Shown: positions 45,574 through 58,572, counted from the stretch's first letter. The stretch is 64,000 bases of DNA from Laccaria trichodermophora (GCA_018417955.1 JACTVC010000030.1:612854-676853), one strand, 5' to 3'. Numbers and translations: made by a program. The notes: generated from the letters alone by a model not told the origin.

Positions 45574-47159
45574 CCTGGTGAAGAGAAAGGCGAGACAGTG
45601 TCGGAAAGCCTTGTTGGATATTGAGGACGACGGAGTCGAAAATGAGGGTGATGGGATACGATTGCGAGGGCATGCGAGAATTGTTAAGAGGACGACTATC
45701 ACTTGCAATTTCATCACCGATCCATGTTGATGATGAATTACCAACTCACGAGACCAGAAATCGATCCATTTTTGGAAAAGGAGTCTGTTGGCGGCCGGCG
45801 GAGACACACTTGGGGACTGGACACACATTTTTCTATTTCCAACTTCAAGCTCCGACGGCCCGCCGCAACCGGTGCCTCATCGTACCTCTCCATAACGATT
45901 AGGGGGATTAATGTAACCATTTCACCCCCATAGTTGCGTCTTGGCTGAAAGTGTGCAGAACATATTGGTCTGAATTTTTGTTCACATCAAACGATGCAAA
46001 GGATCCGGAGTGGTCATTTAGCACAAAAGGGGTCCTCCCGAGCGGTGAACAACTTCATAGGGGCGGCTTCTAAGCAACCCGTTCCCTAATTGCTAATTTA
46101 AATAATAACCATGTGTAGTATTCCTTCCCGTCTACTTCCTTGATTTGTTCAAGTTATACAGGTACGCCCTTCCGCCTCAACGAAACATGGTGGAGAGAAT
46201 TGCGTCCCCCGCCTTTTAAATTTTCACGAGAGACGTTTAAGTTGTATTGAAACTGCAAATTGTAAAATGTTAATTAAGTGCGCGTACTATATTTTATTAG
46301 TACGACATGCTCCTCGAACCATAGAATGAGAATATTATGGAGTAGGTCCAATTGATGAACTAGATTTATAGCTGTGATAACCCCCGAATGGCACTGATGC
46401 GGCGCGGGGTCTAAGCAGATCTTTATCCTCCGTCTTCGACATAAGTGATGCCATTTCTTGTACTTTAACGGCTCAAGGTAAACGACAAGATGACAGCCGA
46501 GGGTGTATACCGGAGGGCGTGAACATCGTCAAGTGATCGATAATGTCGGTTGAATGTCGGTGGAAATTCGCGTAAGTACGGGCTGACAACTGCCGAATTC
46601 GCCTATATGTATTCTTGAGGTGACTTTTTATTTCCATTCCAATTCCATTCCGACTTGATTCCAACGTCGATACAGTCCTTTGCATATTTTTGTGAAAATT
46701 ACTAAGTACCGCAGCGCACACGTGACCTGACCAAACTGTAAGCACACACACATACAGATACACAGCTTTGGCTAAACACTATGCCGATCAATTTTTCCCT
46801 CACTTCCACACCTTTCTTTGAAATTTCTCTTCATAAGACTCATATATGTGAAGCAAGTTGATAGCTACGTTACGGCGGCTTTCCTTCTCTTCGAAGTTGT
46901 TGGACAAATGGTCCCTCAGGCTCATGCACTGGAACTGGACAACCGCTCAGACGCGATCTCCATCCTATTTTTGGATCCACTTCAGAGTATTTTCTTTTCT
47001 CTCGATCATTTTCTATTCAGCGCTGAAATTTGAGCCCTCTCTTAGATAAAATTTTCTTCCCTGTCAAGCGTACAAAATACCTCACCGTGTTGAACGCCAG
47101 CTCCTTTCTTTCTCAACTACCCATCTTCTTACGTCTCCTTGTGACTCTCTTTTGATAAG
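45574..47159. other. Intergenic, no gene seen
   Basis: About 1.6 kb between divergently placed genes. The last 60 bases are pyrimidine-rich upstream of the AA9 start. No supported gene or repeat. Confidence 0.5.
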
Positions 47160-48038
47160 ATGAAGTTTTCAGCCATCCTCGGGTTCTGTCTCCTCGCTGC
47201 TCAAAGCACATCGGCGCATTGTATGTTACATCCGCCCAGCCTCTAAGTCTCGCTCACCCTTCGCCGTCAGACATTTTCAACACCCTCATAGCTGGATCCA
47301 AGACGTCCACGCAGGCCGTTCGTCAACCAGCTAACAACGCTCCATTCCATGACATCACTTCCTCCGACGCCACTTGCAACCATGACCCTGGTAATGCTAG
47401 CGAGACGGTGCAAGTCAACGCGGGTGCTACTGTTGGGTTCAACGTTGACGTTGCCATCTACCACAAAGGGCCGGCCGCCATCTACCTTGGTCAATCGCCT
47501 ACAGACGCCGCCAATTGGGACGGAAGCGGCGAGCATTGGTTCAAGGTAAGCTCATTCAAGTTGCCATGTTTATGCTTACGTGTTTCGCCTTTTTACCGTC
47601 ATACTTAGATCGCTGAATGGGGCGCTAACTTTGACCCTTTTTCTTTCACTGACTTGGGGCTCAGCCAGCTCACCACGACCATCCCTAACAATGTTCCTTC
47701 TGGCCAGGTACGAATTCTTATTCACTTCACTTCACTTCAAGGGCTAATTCTCCCCCGTAGTATCTAGTCCGTGTTGAACAAGCTGGTCTACACCTCGGCA
47801 CTGGTGTTGTCGAATGGTTTGTCTCGTGCGCCCAAATCGAGGTCATGAACGGTGGCTCTGGAAATCCATCCAAGGTTGCGATCCCAGGTTACCTCTCTAA
47901 CTCTGGTACGTGAAATATCCCCTATCTTGTTTATCACATTTTTACACGCAATTTACAGATCCCGAGTTAGCGTTGAACATCTACTACCCTGTTCCTACTT
48001 CCTACACCGTTCCCGGACCGGCCGTCTACCGGGGATAA
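47160..48038 (+). CDS. AA9 lytic polysaccharide monooxygenase, active-site variant
   Basis: Signal peptide MKFSAILGFCLLAAQSTSA is followed directly by His (HYIFNTLIAGSKT), the copper-binding N-terminal residue of AA9 enzymes, formed across the first splice join (CAT T/AC). Further motifs are ATCNHDPGNASETVQVNAGA, IYHKGPAAIYLGQSP (second copper His), WDGSGEHWFKIAEWG, YLVRVEQAGLHLGTG and EWFVSCAQIEVMNGGSG. Stop at 48036-48038 after GPAVYRG; five exons, about 215 residues, no CBM1. AA9 enzymes oxidatively cleave cellulose and other beta-glucans outside the cell. Where the family normally has QFY before SCAQ, this protein has EWF: the axial Tyr is Phe and the nearby Gln is Glu. Either the enzyme has altered redox behaviour or it has lost activity. 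Confidence 0.87.
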
Positions 48039-49633
48039 TCTCTCTTTATGAACTTAACGTTAGAGGGCTTGACGCTTTCGAACTGGGCATTCCTTTTTTC
48101 CATTCCTTTGCAGATCTCCCTGTATTACATCGCATAGCACGCAGATTGATTCCTTGGTATAGATTGGTCTTCTGAATGTTGTATGTATGTACCTTTATGT
48201 ATGCGATTAAACTATCGAGAATCCGCTCTTTCTGTAGAAACCCCGACAGTTTCCTCAGCAACATCATTCCTTGATAGGCAACGCCAGGTCGTACTTTGAA
48301 CAAGGCCACGAGCGCTCGACTTCAAGAAGTACCTCTAAACAGTCACCGGTAGGAAGTTTGCACCAAGGGTTGTCTTGAACGCCAGCGATGTTTTTTTTAG
48401 ATTGTGTTTGAGTCGAGGTGCAGTCAGTGAGGATCTCATGGAGCCTCGCTTACTCTTTGGCATGAGAAAACGTCGGTGAAAGTAAGAATATATCGCCACG
48501 AGAATCTCGAGCGGGAGATCTTGAGCGTTGTACACCGTGTCGGGACTGAGCGCAGAAAGGACGTTGTTGTGCAGTGTAAAGTTTGTTGGATGAAAGGATA
48601 GAAGCTTCTTCAAAAAATTGTGCTCCAATGCCAAACTTGAACAGCTTCAATGCGTCTACTCAGCTTGAGCCAGCTCGCCTGATCTCAGGTAGCGAAAACC
48701 GAATTGGTGCGTCTTGAAAGCTGTTGGTTGTAAGGTAGAAAAGCTCGACTTGCCCCTAACCCTAAGTTACATCAAGGTAGTATGACCTCACAAGGACAAA
48801 CACGTCTGTTTCTCAGCGCTCATCACGATGATCTAAGTACATGAGTTCGATTCATCTGGAGATCGTCCTCGAAGTACGGATTCTCATGAAGTGGATAAGT
48901 TTCGTCTCCACATGCTTACACGAAGGTTCCCACTACCAGATCCTCGGAACCGCTCTCAAGTTGCCTAGTCGAGACGTTGAACTGCGCTGCCTCAGTGGCA
49001 ACTTCAAGTGCCCATGTCTTTCCGAACTAAGCCTCATTTGTCCAACATGCACCTTTTCCCCTCTAAGGTTGTCCTTCACCGAACAAAAGCGTCTTGGCTT
49101 GGTGTTGACACCTGGACGTCGTTCGGCGCCTATGATCAATATCCCGTTTCAGCGTGAGCGATGTTCAAAAGTACGATTGTTTCATTCCTTCAATTACTTT
49201 CATAAAACAGCTAACATCAGGTGTCGATTGATAATGAATTGAACATGATTCAAGTCGCCCGTGCCCTAAAATCAAATGTTCACACAGGGCAGTGCAAATT
49301 GGAACTGCTGCACAACCTCAATGACATATCCGCAGAAAGGAGCCACGTAATGTTACATTCACGGGTACCTGGAAAGCAATCCGAGTCAAACCGTGCGTCA
49401 TGATTGTCAAATCGAGGTCGAGGCTGTCCGAAGCCAGCCCAAGGCAAGGAACATTATTAGCTCTCTCATTCCGTACCTCTGGCATTGCTGGTTAGATCAT
49501 GAGAACACAACATTTAAACAGTACAACTTGAACCGTGGATATGGTACCAACCGCACAACATCAAATTGAGGAAAACCCAAATATCCGCCCCTTTCATCTC
49601 TATAACCCCAAAGCTCCTCTGATCCTCTCGACC
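48039..49633. other. Region with F-box-like fragments
   Basis: On the minus strand at 48335-48634 a frame contains NAQDLPLEILVAIYSYFHRR, reminiscent of an F-box. On the plus strand at 48841-49140 a frame has LRR-like text (LSELSLICPTCTFSPLRLSF). Neither forms a complete gene; both may be F-box relics. Confidence 0.35.
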
Positions 49634-50858
49634 ATGAATTCCAGCAGTCTACCTAATCCTTGCCTGACGGCTCAGACGATTCGTACTGGCCCTGTTAACC
49701 CAGACGTAGGAGGAATTGCAGTAGGAGTGTCCAGTATGTTCTATGTCTTCGAAAAAATCAATCACTTCTCTGACGTACGTATAAACGCAGATATATCCAT
49801 CAACATACTACTTCGTAAGTCACCCGCGCGGAACATTTTAAATGTATGCCACATCTCGAGAATAGCGATCCTCCTTCGTTGGTCAGGCCATGATTTGAAG
49901 ACCTCGATCTTTATGCTTTTATCTCAGGTCTATCCAATCCTCATTGCAACGGCGTCAAGCATTGGGAGCGGAGACCGTTTGATGCTCATTATGCTGTCGC
50001 CGTTACTGCTTCTCCGATAACAGTCTATCTCGTCTATTCATTTCGTGACGTTTTCAGCCGCCCCAATATTCTTTTCCAGAAACTTATGTCGTCTAAGGCC
50101 GTTGTGCGGTACCTCGGCCTGACCCTACCCCTTCTTTGGCTCTTTGTCAATCTCATGACGTCTTTCTACACAAAGGCCTGATAGCGCACTCTGCCACGGA
50201 ATGACACTATCTCTGTGGACTGAGTTCCAGATCACGTCCAACTTCATCGACGTTTTTGGTGATGGGGCGGGACCTGATAAATGACATCGAGGAAAGAGGG
50301 TGATTAGGAATGGTGTCGCTAGGCCTCTGGATTTACGCAATCTATCTAGTTCGGCACAAATACGACATCATGATCTTTTACGAATATCAAACTCGGCGAC
50401 GTGGATCGCGACATCTCCCACCATGGAAGTGAATTTTTCTTAGGGTCTGGTATGTACCGATGGCGTGTTGGTAGGTCATTTGATTTTAGCTCGACTGGAT
50501 AACATGAGATCGCTAGGTTCGTTATTGCGCAGTCTCACCCATGGATGATTTTTCTTGTTGTTTTGTGTTTTCACTGGAGTTGGTGTCTTGGGATAGCCAG
50601 GGGGCTGACATTCGATGGTTATCAATTTAACTATGGCCAGGTGATGACGGTCCGATGATAACCATCTACATTTAACTATACATATCGCAATCCTAGGTGA
50701 CTTCAGTCTTCTCTATAATTCCGCCCTTCCTTGCTGTCGGCGAATTGCTCGTCAAGCGATCGAGCGAAATATGCGATTACTTTAAGAGCATGCCCCGGTA
50801 TTTTTGCATTGGTGTCCGATTTCTACTGACTGGGCAACCAAGTCCCTACTTTTATTAG
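49634..50858 (+). pseudogene. Degenerate multi-pass membrane protein gene
   Basis: From ATG 49634 the frame gives TGPVNPDVGGIAVGVS, then pieces of a mushroom membrane-protein family: GLSNPHCNGVKHWERRPFDA-HYAVAVTASPITVYLVYSF, LGLTLPLLWLFVNLMTSFYT, CHGMTLSLWTEFQITSNFID, LGMVSLGLWIYAIYLVRHKY, SHPWMIFLVVLCFHWSWCLG and VFSIIPPFLAVGELLVKRSS. Between these pieces lie at least two frameshifts (about 50180 and 50265) and in-frame TGA stops (about 50310 and 50430). The family has several TM helices; I do not know its function. A second partial copy of its 5' part occurs at 56895-57010. Confidence 0.65.
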
Positions 50859-51221
50859 GTCCTAAGTTGCCCACCCAGTTAATATCTAATTAACGTAGGG
50901 CCAAGGGTGCCCAAGTGTGTACCGGCGGCAGAGCAGAAAGTAGAAAGGAGAAGAGTCGACTCGAAATCTCGACTCTAGAGAAAAAAGAAAAGAAAAGGAA
51001 TCGTTTGTTACATGGAGTGGAATGAAAAAGTAGCAAAACCGCATGAAAGGTTTTACTTTATAATTGACCCTGGTCATTTGACGTGATCAACCGCAGTTGT
51101 GCTTGCGTGTAAGTATTACTTTTGGCTCTTGAGCTTGTGTGTTTTCGTCTGCGTATGCGCTCGTTTCACACATTTTCAACTATTACCCATATCTCGGTGC
51201 CCTCTGTGTATGATAGCCACA
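50859..51221. other. Spacer between two pseudogenes
   Basis: No feature recognised. Confidence 0.4.
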
Positions 51222-52405
51222 TCAGCTTTTACCCACAAAAAAAGAAAGAGAAGGGAAAGAAGGGACTAACCAACACTCTTTAACCTCCTCCATATCCATT
51301 TCTCCCACCGCTCCCTCTCCCCCAACCCACGTCGGACCCGTCATAACAGCCAACTGCTCATGCCGTTTCCTCCAATCCCTCACATAGCTCACCCGTTCTA
51401 CAAGCTTTTCCATGCGCCGAAACAACGTTTATCAGAATATTCTTCTGGCCCCTCTTCCCCATCACCTCCCTCGCGACATTCGTGAATTCCTTGATGAAAT
51501 CATCCCATGTCCCGTTTGTGCGAGAAGACGTTCAAAGGTGGGGCAAGGCGTATAGTATGTCAGCCGGTGGGATGTTAAGATCGGGAGAAGGATGTTGATA
51601 AAATTTCGTGAGATTGCCTTGACGGACGGGAGAGTTCGACGTATTGCGTAGGGCATAGTTTGAGTTTTCGGTTTAGGTGGGAAAAGGCGAATGTGACTGA
51701 TTCGTGTATTTTGTTGAGGTCGGTGTAGGAGGGGAGGTCGTTGAGTGAAATAGCTTTCATTACTTGTATACTGTTCCCATCGTTAGTCTTGAACACAATA
51801 ACAGATCATAGAAGGAGAGACCCACCAAGATCCGTAACAGCATTCAACCGGTATGAGCAATAAGACTCAGAACGGTGGCAAGAAATTCCTCGTTGCGTCT
51901 TTAATCACCCCCACCTCCTTGCTCCTCATCTGCGCCTCTATCCCCTCCAATACCCTCTCGAAGCTCGGCCAGAAGTTGTTGATCCCTTGGATGGCTTAGA
52001 TCTATGCGTTGACGTGCGAGTGGAGACTCAAGGAACGTGCTGTCAGTGAGGAGCTTTGACGGGATGTGCGAGATGTTGGGTCGTTGGACTTGCGATTGGG
52101 CCTTTATTCAAGTCAGTGACACGTCATCATCAGAGAAAGGGAAAACGCACCAACTCAACAGCCCGTTGAATAACGGGATGAACAACCAAATTCATCTCTG
52201 AAATCTCCACCTTCCGCTGTAACGCTCGAGTTCTCCAAACTTTTTCTTCGTCATAGATATCCCCAACTTGGCTTCTCCGCCTCTGCCTCCTCCTCCTGCG
52301 TCTTTCCCTGCCCTTGCCCCAGTCCTTAAAACGCGTCAAACGATGGTTTAACTCCGCAGTTTTCCACGACGTGTAAAGAGTTGAATGCGGTCGCGTCCCC
52401 ACCAA
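51222..52405 (-). pseudogene. Cytoplasmic dynein heavy-chain tail relic (DHC_N1 region)
   Basis: Minus-strand pieces follow the order of fungal dynein heavy chain tails: SWKTAELNHRLTRFKDWGKG, IYDEEKVWRTRALQRKVEIS, MNLVVHPVIQRAVEL, HIPSKLLTDSTFL, INNFWPSFERVLEGIEAQMR, SLNDLPSYTDLNKIHESVTF, AFSHLNRKLKLCP, NILLPILTSHRLTYY, TFERLLAQT, WDDFIKEFTNVAREVMGKRG and VERVSYVRDWRKRHEQLAVM-TGP. They lie in different frames and several segments are missing, so this is a decayed copy. An intact dynein heavy chain is over 4,000 residues; only about 350 are represented. The rest of the N1 region, the linker and all AAA motor modules are absent downstream. The intact gene must be elsewhere in the genome. Confidence 0.72.
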
Positions 52406-55400
52406 GAGAGGAGCTGCTTAGAGAGCGGTACAAATGGGTCAAGGTGCGTCGCTCGTTTTGCGAGTGCGAATGTCGTGATGTGTGTTGGGTGGTACGTCAG
52501 TTGTGGGGTGAGGCCTTGAGGTGGCACGTGTGTTGGTGTTCCTCCGTCATCTGCGTCGTTCCCATGTGAATGTATAGATAGAATGACACAACATTGGGCG
52601 GAGCACAGAGCTCTCGAAGCTCAGGCAATTCACAGAGGCATGCGAGGCGTGCGTAATCAGCCGCAGTCGTCTATTGACCCCGACTCTCCCTCATAATGGC
52701 ATATACGGACTAGGAACTGGGTGGTTGAGGGCCAAAACGGAGGGAGTGTCCGTTAGTTGCTGAAAATGGACCATTCGTGGTGGAAAAACGCGGGAGAGAG
52801 GCAGAGATGGAAGAGGGCGTAAACCACTTGAATGGTGGATGAAGGGGCTCGGGCACTGTGTGACGTGGGACGAGAGACAGAGGCGGAATGAAATGAAAAG
52901 GGAGTGAGTGCGAGTGGGGCGTTAGAGCCAGACGGACACAGGATTAACGACAATTATCGGCGGACGATTGTCGTGAGGAATGTAGAATGCGCATGTGTGT
53001 TCCGTATTTGGATTGTAATCATGTGCTCCATTGACTTCGGAGGCTAGTCGGAGATGGAAGGTAGGCCGAAGGCTGGGTGGGAGGGCAGATGAATGAGTAG
53101 CCGATGTTGGTGGAGGGAGAAGAGGATGACGATGTTGTTTGGGGGATGTGAATGATGTACTCGTCTATCAACGCAGGAAAGCTGAAGGCGCCAATCGGGG
53201 GAGGTCAAAAGCATCTATCTCTTAGAGTTGATCTTCCCCACTACGAGCTGATCAGCCTGCAAGAGCGGGTCAGGCCCCAAACGGAGGAAAAAACCTGCTG
53301 TCTACCTGTATAAAGTTCAACACTGGAGTGGTTCCACAACAAAGTCACGTACCGTAATGTACCTCCGCTGGCAGCGTAGAGAACCCACCACACTTCCGAC
53401 ATCCAAATAACACCGCACACCTTCGATACTGCCAGTGTAACTCGCAGCTGAGTCCCAAGGCCTAAACTCCCAAGCGTCAAATTCACCCAATTGCCTGGGG
53501 GATGCGAGGACGGCAGGTTTAGTTGAGCATACCGCCAGTGGACCACAAGAAAGATGAGTATCGAGTTGAATTAGAAGTGAGATAAATAGAATTGAAGGGA
53601 ACGGGAGGAAACGGCACAAGTTGCGATGTTGAAATTACGACGCAATCTGGATTGATGACGTTTGCATGCTTGATCGATCTGGTTTATCTATTTTTATCTG
53701 CTTGTCCAGGACTTCTGCTGAGCAACTGCTGCGACGCTGAACAAACGCTGAACAAACGCTGATCTTGGGCTGAGCTGGAAAAGATGTGATGTATGGGTCG
53801 TGCATGAGGTAAGGATGACTGACGGTGTAGAGAGTACGTGGACGGAAATAGATAAAAGAATGAGCGTAGTTTGACCTTGCAGAAGTGGGTTGGTTAAGTG
53901 CGAGATGGTAGGCGTCGATGACCAGTGATAGATGGTCGAGAAGAGAGAATTCGGTCCGGGGCGAGGAAATTTGACGAGAGAAGAATAATTACTTCGAGAG
54001 ACGATGCGAATGGGCGACTAATAGTAAGTTTGGACCAAGTTTTCAGGGGATATATGGAAAGAGCGTCGGGAGATGACGCACAATACGTGGCAGGCGCTTT
54101 CCCCCTTTTTTGGTTATCTCTTCCCTCATCGCCCTCGCAAACTTTCGACTTGTCCACTGTTGCGTTCCAGCTGAACTCCTGATCCCCCCAACGGTCCCGC
54201 CCCACATCTGACGCCCGACGTAGCTATCGTCATTTCCTTTTCCGCCTACCATTTACGCATTTACCTGGCCTCTTGGATGCTCCTATAGCGGGGATTGACC
54301 TTTCTCGCGATCTGGACTCGCTGGTGTTGCTGAGCCCAATTTACGGAGTACTTCAGGATGGAATTGTGAGGTATATCCACGCGCTACTCGCCACTGGTCA
54401 GCACTTATGTACTCAGGTCTTGACTTTCACTGACTATCGATCGCAACCCAACCGCATAAACAGCTGTTGGTTCATGTGGTGACATCCAAGCGCGTGGGCG
54501 AGTTTGAGAAACGGTAATAAACGTCGCGGTAGTAGTGGTGGCGCTGGTGACTTTCGTCAAGCGAAGCGAGTTCGGCGATGTCGAGAAAACGCTCACCGAC
54601 TTGTCCTGGGAACTCAGTCCCACCACCAACCGTATTCACTATTGAGTGAAAATCCCCATTCGAAAAGAACGCGTATCTCCTAGGTGCGGGCGCATAGTAT
54701 ATCCGGCTTCTCAGACTTGATTTAAGTCTCATCGTCATCAGCCGAGGTGGAAAGAAGCTTGTTATTGAATGGTTTCGTTACAGAAAATGGGCTCGAGAAT
54801 GCCTGGTAAACGCGTCCATCAGTTGACATGATACATTGAGTGCGACAACCCGCCATCGGGGAAGACGCACGAGTATGACGTTTGAAGCAACTGAGACGCA
54901 GCGGTGGGGACACAGAGCAGGTCGGGGTAACGTTACCGCCTCGAAGGCGTGATGAGATCAAGCAGAGGATTCTCATGGCATGGTGGGACGTCTCCGTACA
55001 CGCTCACTCAAGACGATCTTCCTCTTTGGCCGTTGTGTATGTTCCAAGGCGTGTCGTTGCTGTATAACCCGACTTTTTGACGCCGATTCGCGTGCCAAAC
55101 CAGCGTCACCTGCCACCCTCTAATACGAAGCATCGAAAATACAACGCAGCATTGACCCCAAACCACATCTACCAGATCCCGTGCGTCCCCCCCGTCCTTC
55201 ACCGACACCTGCACTCTTACTCGTCGCGTTGTCTGGGCAATCGAACCATTTCTTGTCTTGCACGGCGACATTGTGCAAAGTCGTAGACGAAATACGCGTT
55301 ACCCACGACATGCCACGATACCAACACCGAATTGATTGATGGTTGATAGTCCTTGCGCTGATGGATACTTCGAAGAGGAGGCCGGAAAAAAGGAGGGGTC

Positions 55401-55499
55401 ATGGCGCCGGAGAGGCAGCAGGTTACAAGGCCGAAGGAGGTGTGGAATTGCAAGGAACAGAGGGATATATGCTGTGCATGACACTCCATATCGTGGGAT
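52406..55499. other. Decayed region without a recognised gene
   Basis: About 3.1 kb. Many open frames overlap but none shows a family motif; a minus-strand piece at 54.4-54.7 kb (EFPGQVGERFLDIAELASLD) looks protein-like but was not identified. Confidence 0.35.
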
Positions 55500-55762
55500 G
55501 CCGTCAACCATGATCGATTCGGACATCCTTGTCGTGCTTCTGGACCTCGACATTTGTGAGAGGTGCGACCTTGGCTGCGTCCCGATGTGCACGAACGACT
55601 TCCCGGCCGATACGAGAACTGGCCCCGAGTCCCCGGCGAGCGCTTCTCGATGGCCTGTTTCTCCTTTTCGAACACCCCTTCAGCGTCCTCTCGAATGCTG
55701 GCCTTGATGTTGGCGAAGTGGGTGAGTGTTGCAAGATGTGTACAGCTTGGGGTGAAGTACAT
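55500..55762 (-). pseudogene. Possible dynein heavy-chain linker fragment
   Basis: The minus strand reads HFANIKASIREDAEGVFEKE-KQAIEKR, similar to the segment opening the DHC_N2 linker of fungal dyneins, and then loses similarity. It lies upstream of the tail relic at 51.2-52.4 kb on the same strand, which is not the normal order, so the copy is rearranged or comes from a second duplication. Confidence 0.4.
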
Positions 55763-56894
55763 AGGTGTAGGGATATCGATAGTGGGAGGCCTTCATCAAC
55801 GATCGAGAATGGGAGTGGGGAGGAAATTATTCAAGTGGACCTCGAATGAGGGAGAGCAGGCACAGAAGGGGCGAGTAGCTCGGCTACGGCTTCGAACATC
55901 CAAACACCAAACGTGAGAGGGCTAATAGCCATACTTTGATTGTCCGCAACACGTCTAACCCACTCCTTCAACGCGTTCTGGACGTTGTTCATCTCACGTT
56001 CACTCCCCCAACCAACCCTTCTCAGATGAACGTCCCCGTCATGACAAACTGTCCCAGCGCGGACGTGATGCCCCATACGGCGCTATCCTCCCCCGCAACT
56101 CTGCTTAACGATGGAAAGCCGCATCCGCGTGAGGATGCCTGTGCGATGCTGTGTTGAATGCCATGACGGTCGAGATGGCAGCGGTCTGTGATGGTAGCGA
56201 AGACAACGAATTGTTGGCGCTGGATGCGAGGGGGGGAGCGAGGCCTCGGGAGATGCCTTGGGTGGGAACGGCGGAGAGAGCGTGAGCGGTCATGCACATG
56301 CACATGAGCGGGCGAGGGCCAGGAGGAAGGTAAGGCAAGTCGTTGGATATTGAGATATTGGATGGGCATTTCTGAGGTGGGTGAAGTCGCCATTCGGAGG
56401 TGGTCGGATCCTCTAGAAAATGATGTTGAGCTGAGACGAAAAGTGAAAGAGGGAAGGCAAACCATGTCATTCATCTCCTCGCTCCATACCCACAAGGAAG
56501 ATCTGACGCTGCTATGCCCAAGCGAGGCAATGGCAAGCCTTACGAACAACGAGTTGGAGCGCTGCAAAGCCAACACCACATAACGGGCCGCCCTTGGCTT
56601 GAGTTGGTGGATTTGGAGCAAGGGGAATCGCACTAACACTTCCAGCTGGATGATCTGTCGCCCAAATGAATGGTGTCGTTAGTGGATGATATTGGTATTG
56701 AAGAACGTGGAAAATGGCTTTGGTGTTGACCCAACGTTGACGGCGAGAGTTGCGTTGCGACACATCGTTTGAGAACTTGTTGAGAAGAGCACAGAACAGG
56801 ACCAATTGTCCTTGATTAGAGATTACGTCATCTTGGTGACCGTCGTTTCTTGCGATGATCTCTGCGTTCTCAAATGAAAAACTGGCAAGCACTG

Positions 56895-57010
56895 CAGGAG
56901 GAATTGCAGTTCAAGTTGGAGCGTCCAGTATGTTCTACTACGTGTTCAAAAAATTGATGACTTCTCTGACGTAGATACGAACTCAGTTATGGCCATCAAC
57001 ATTCCACAGT
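56895..57010 (+). repeat. Partial duplicate of the pseudogene at 49.7 kb
   Basis: About 115 bases resemble 49709-49815: both hold GGAGGAATTGCAG, GTCCAGTATGTTCTA, ACTTCTCTGACGTA and CCATCAACAT in the same order with substitutions and small indels between. This copy reads GGIAVQVGASSMFYYVFKKL and then stops. Confidence 0.7.
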
Positions 57011-57339
57011 AGCCAAGTTCTCTTAGACAATCGATGCTAAGACGCGCTCTAGTCTGATATGTCAAAGTACAATCACTTCAAGAACCTATTCTCTAGCCTC
57101 AAAAGCTCGTCTGGTAGTAACAGAAACAATGTTTAGACATGCTACTAGGCAATCCGGTTCGTTTCTTCTTCTTCCGTTTTCCCTTTAGATGTGAGGCTGA
57201 CGTTGGGTATTGGGGTAGGACCCAACTAAATGGATCTGCGACGTTGAACGAGTGGCGCGTAAGGCGTGTAAAGACCGTCATCGTTCGTGTTCGAGGTCCA
57301 TGATGGAAACCGTCACTGGGAATCTGGGCGACTCGCGAG

Positions 57340-58194
57340 CAGTATCGAGTCAACTTTACGAGGAAAGGCGGGGGAGTGGCAATGGCGAGCACTAGGAGGA
57401 AGGCGAGGGAGAGAAGGTGAAGGATAGGAAGAGGAGGTCTGCTATATCTGTGTCTATGGCTGCTGCCAAGGATCAACAAAATGGGCAACCCTTTGCTTTC
57501 ACGTCGGCTGGGCCATTGCAACTTCCTGGGATCAAATCTGACTTGAAGAGTCTGTCGCATTTGGATGACGATGAAGACGAGTCCCTTCCTCGAATTCTGC
57601 TGCAATCCCATCCGCGTCTACGTCGAAATCTAGAGCACCCAATAAGTTCCAACTGCTACCATCACGCGCACCCAGCAGCCACCTCACGCTCGAAGGATCG
57701 TCTCAGCTGTGCCTAAGCATGTCCGGCTCTCTCGACAAATTTCTCGTACCAATAACTTCGTCCCTCCCATTCCCTCCTCCGGCGCCATTGTCACCCGCAA
57801 CCGCAGCAGTACCACGTAGGAATTACCATGGCGTGGCGTAAAACGATCTCTTTCCTTCCTACCCCTGGGGAGCACCCCCGTCAACGGAGCTATCATACGC
57901 GTTGACCTCAAGCGCAAAGTCCAAAAACTCGAAGCGACGCTCGGAGAGCGGGACAGGGCCCTCAAGAAATAGCATGAATACCGGGCGGTACACTCCTCCA
58001 GACGTTTATCCGAGTCCCTTAGTTGGCCTTCGAGTAGCCGCGCACGTGCATCGCCTCTTACGCGACTCAATGAGGGTAGGGAGCTCGAGGAAACACTTTG
58101 GGAACGCGATACGTTTCTTAAAGAACGGGATACCAGCTGGCTTGAGGAGCTGCAATCTCGTGTGGAGGGTTGCATGCTCGGCTACTTGAAATAG
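57340..58194 (+). pseudogene. Coiled-coil gene relic
   Basis: Plus-strand frames give a Ser/Pro-rich part and then a heptad-like stretch, VDLKRKVQKLEATLGERDRA-LKK, interrupted by TAG, followed after a frame change by GRELEETLWERDTFLKERDT and SWLEELQSRVEGCMLGYLK, stop at 58192-58194. It looks like the end of a coiled-coil protein gene with several lesions. The family was not identified. Confidence 0.35.
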
Positions 58195-58572
58195 CCTGTG
58201 TTCCTCCCTGCATAGCTTGGCGCGCTAGTATACCCAAGGATCAGCGCACAGTGGCTTCTTCTCGGACCGTATGGCCCCAGGTCATGGAAGTCTCGAACCC
58301 CTGCGTGAGATAGATCATCCACAGGAGTCCGTAAATGTAGTGGATTGAATCAAGGGCGCTGATGGGAGATCCACGGGACCTCCTGGTGAAGTGACTGTAT
58401 TTACTCTTATCGTGCAGGTCAGGACTCTCGCTCATTACGGCTTGTCTGTCCACTCACGTTTTCGAGCCTTTTTTCTGTTCTTAGTTCCTTAGATATCGAG
58501 TTATAAGCTCGCTCAGCGCAGACGAGTCGACTGACGTGCGCTTCCTTGGATTGTGATATGAAGCCTGCGGAT

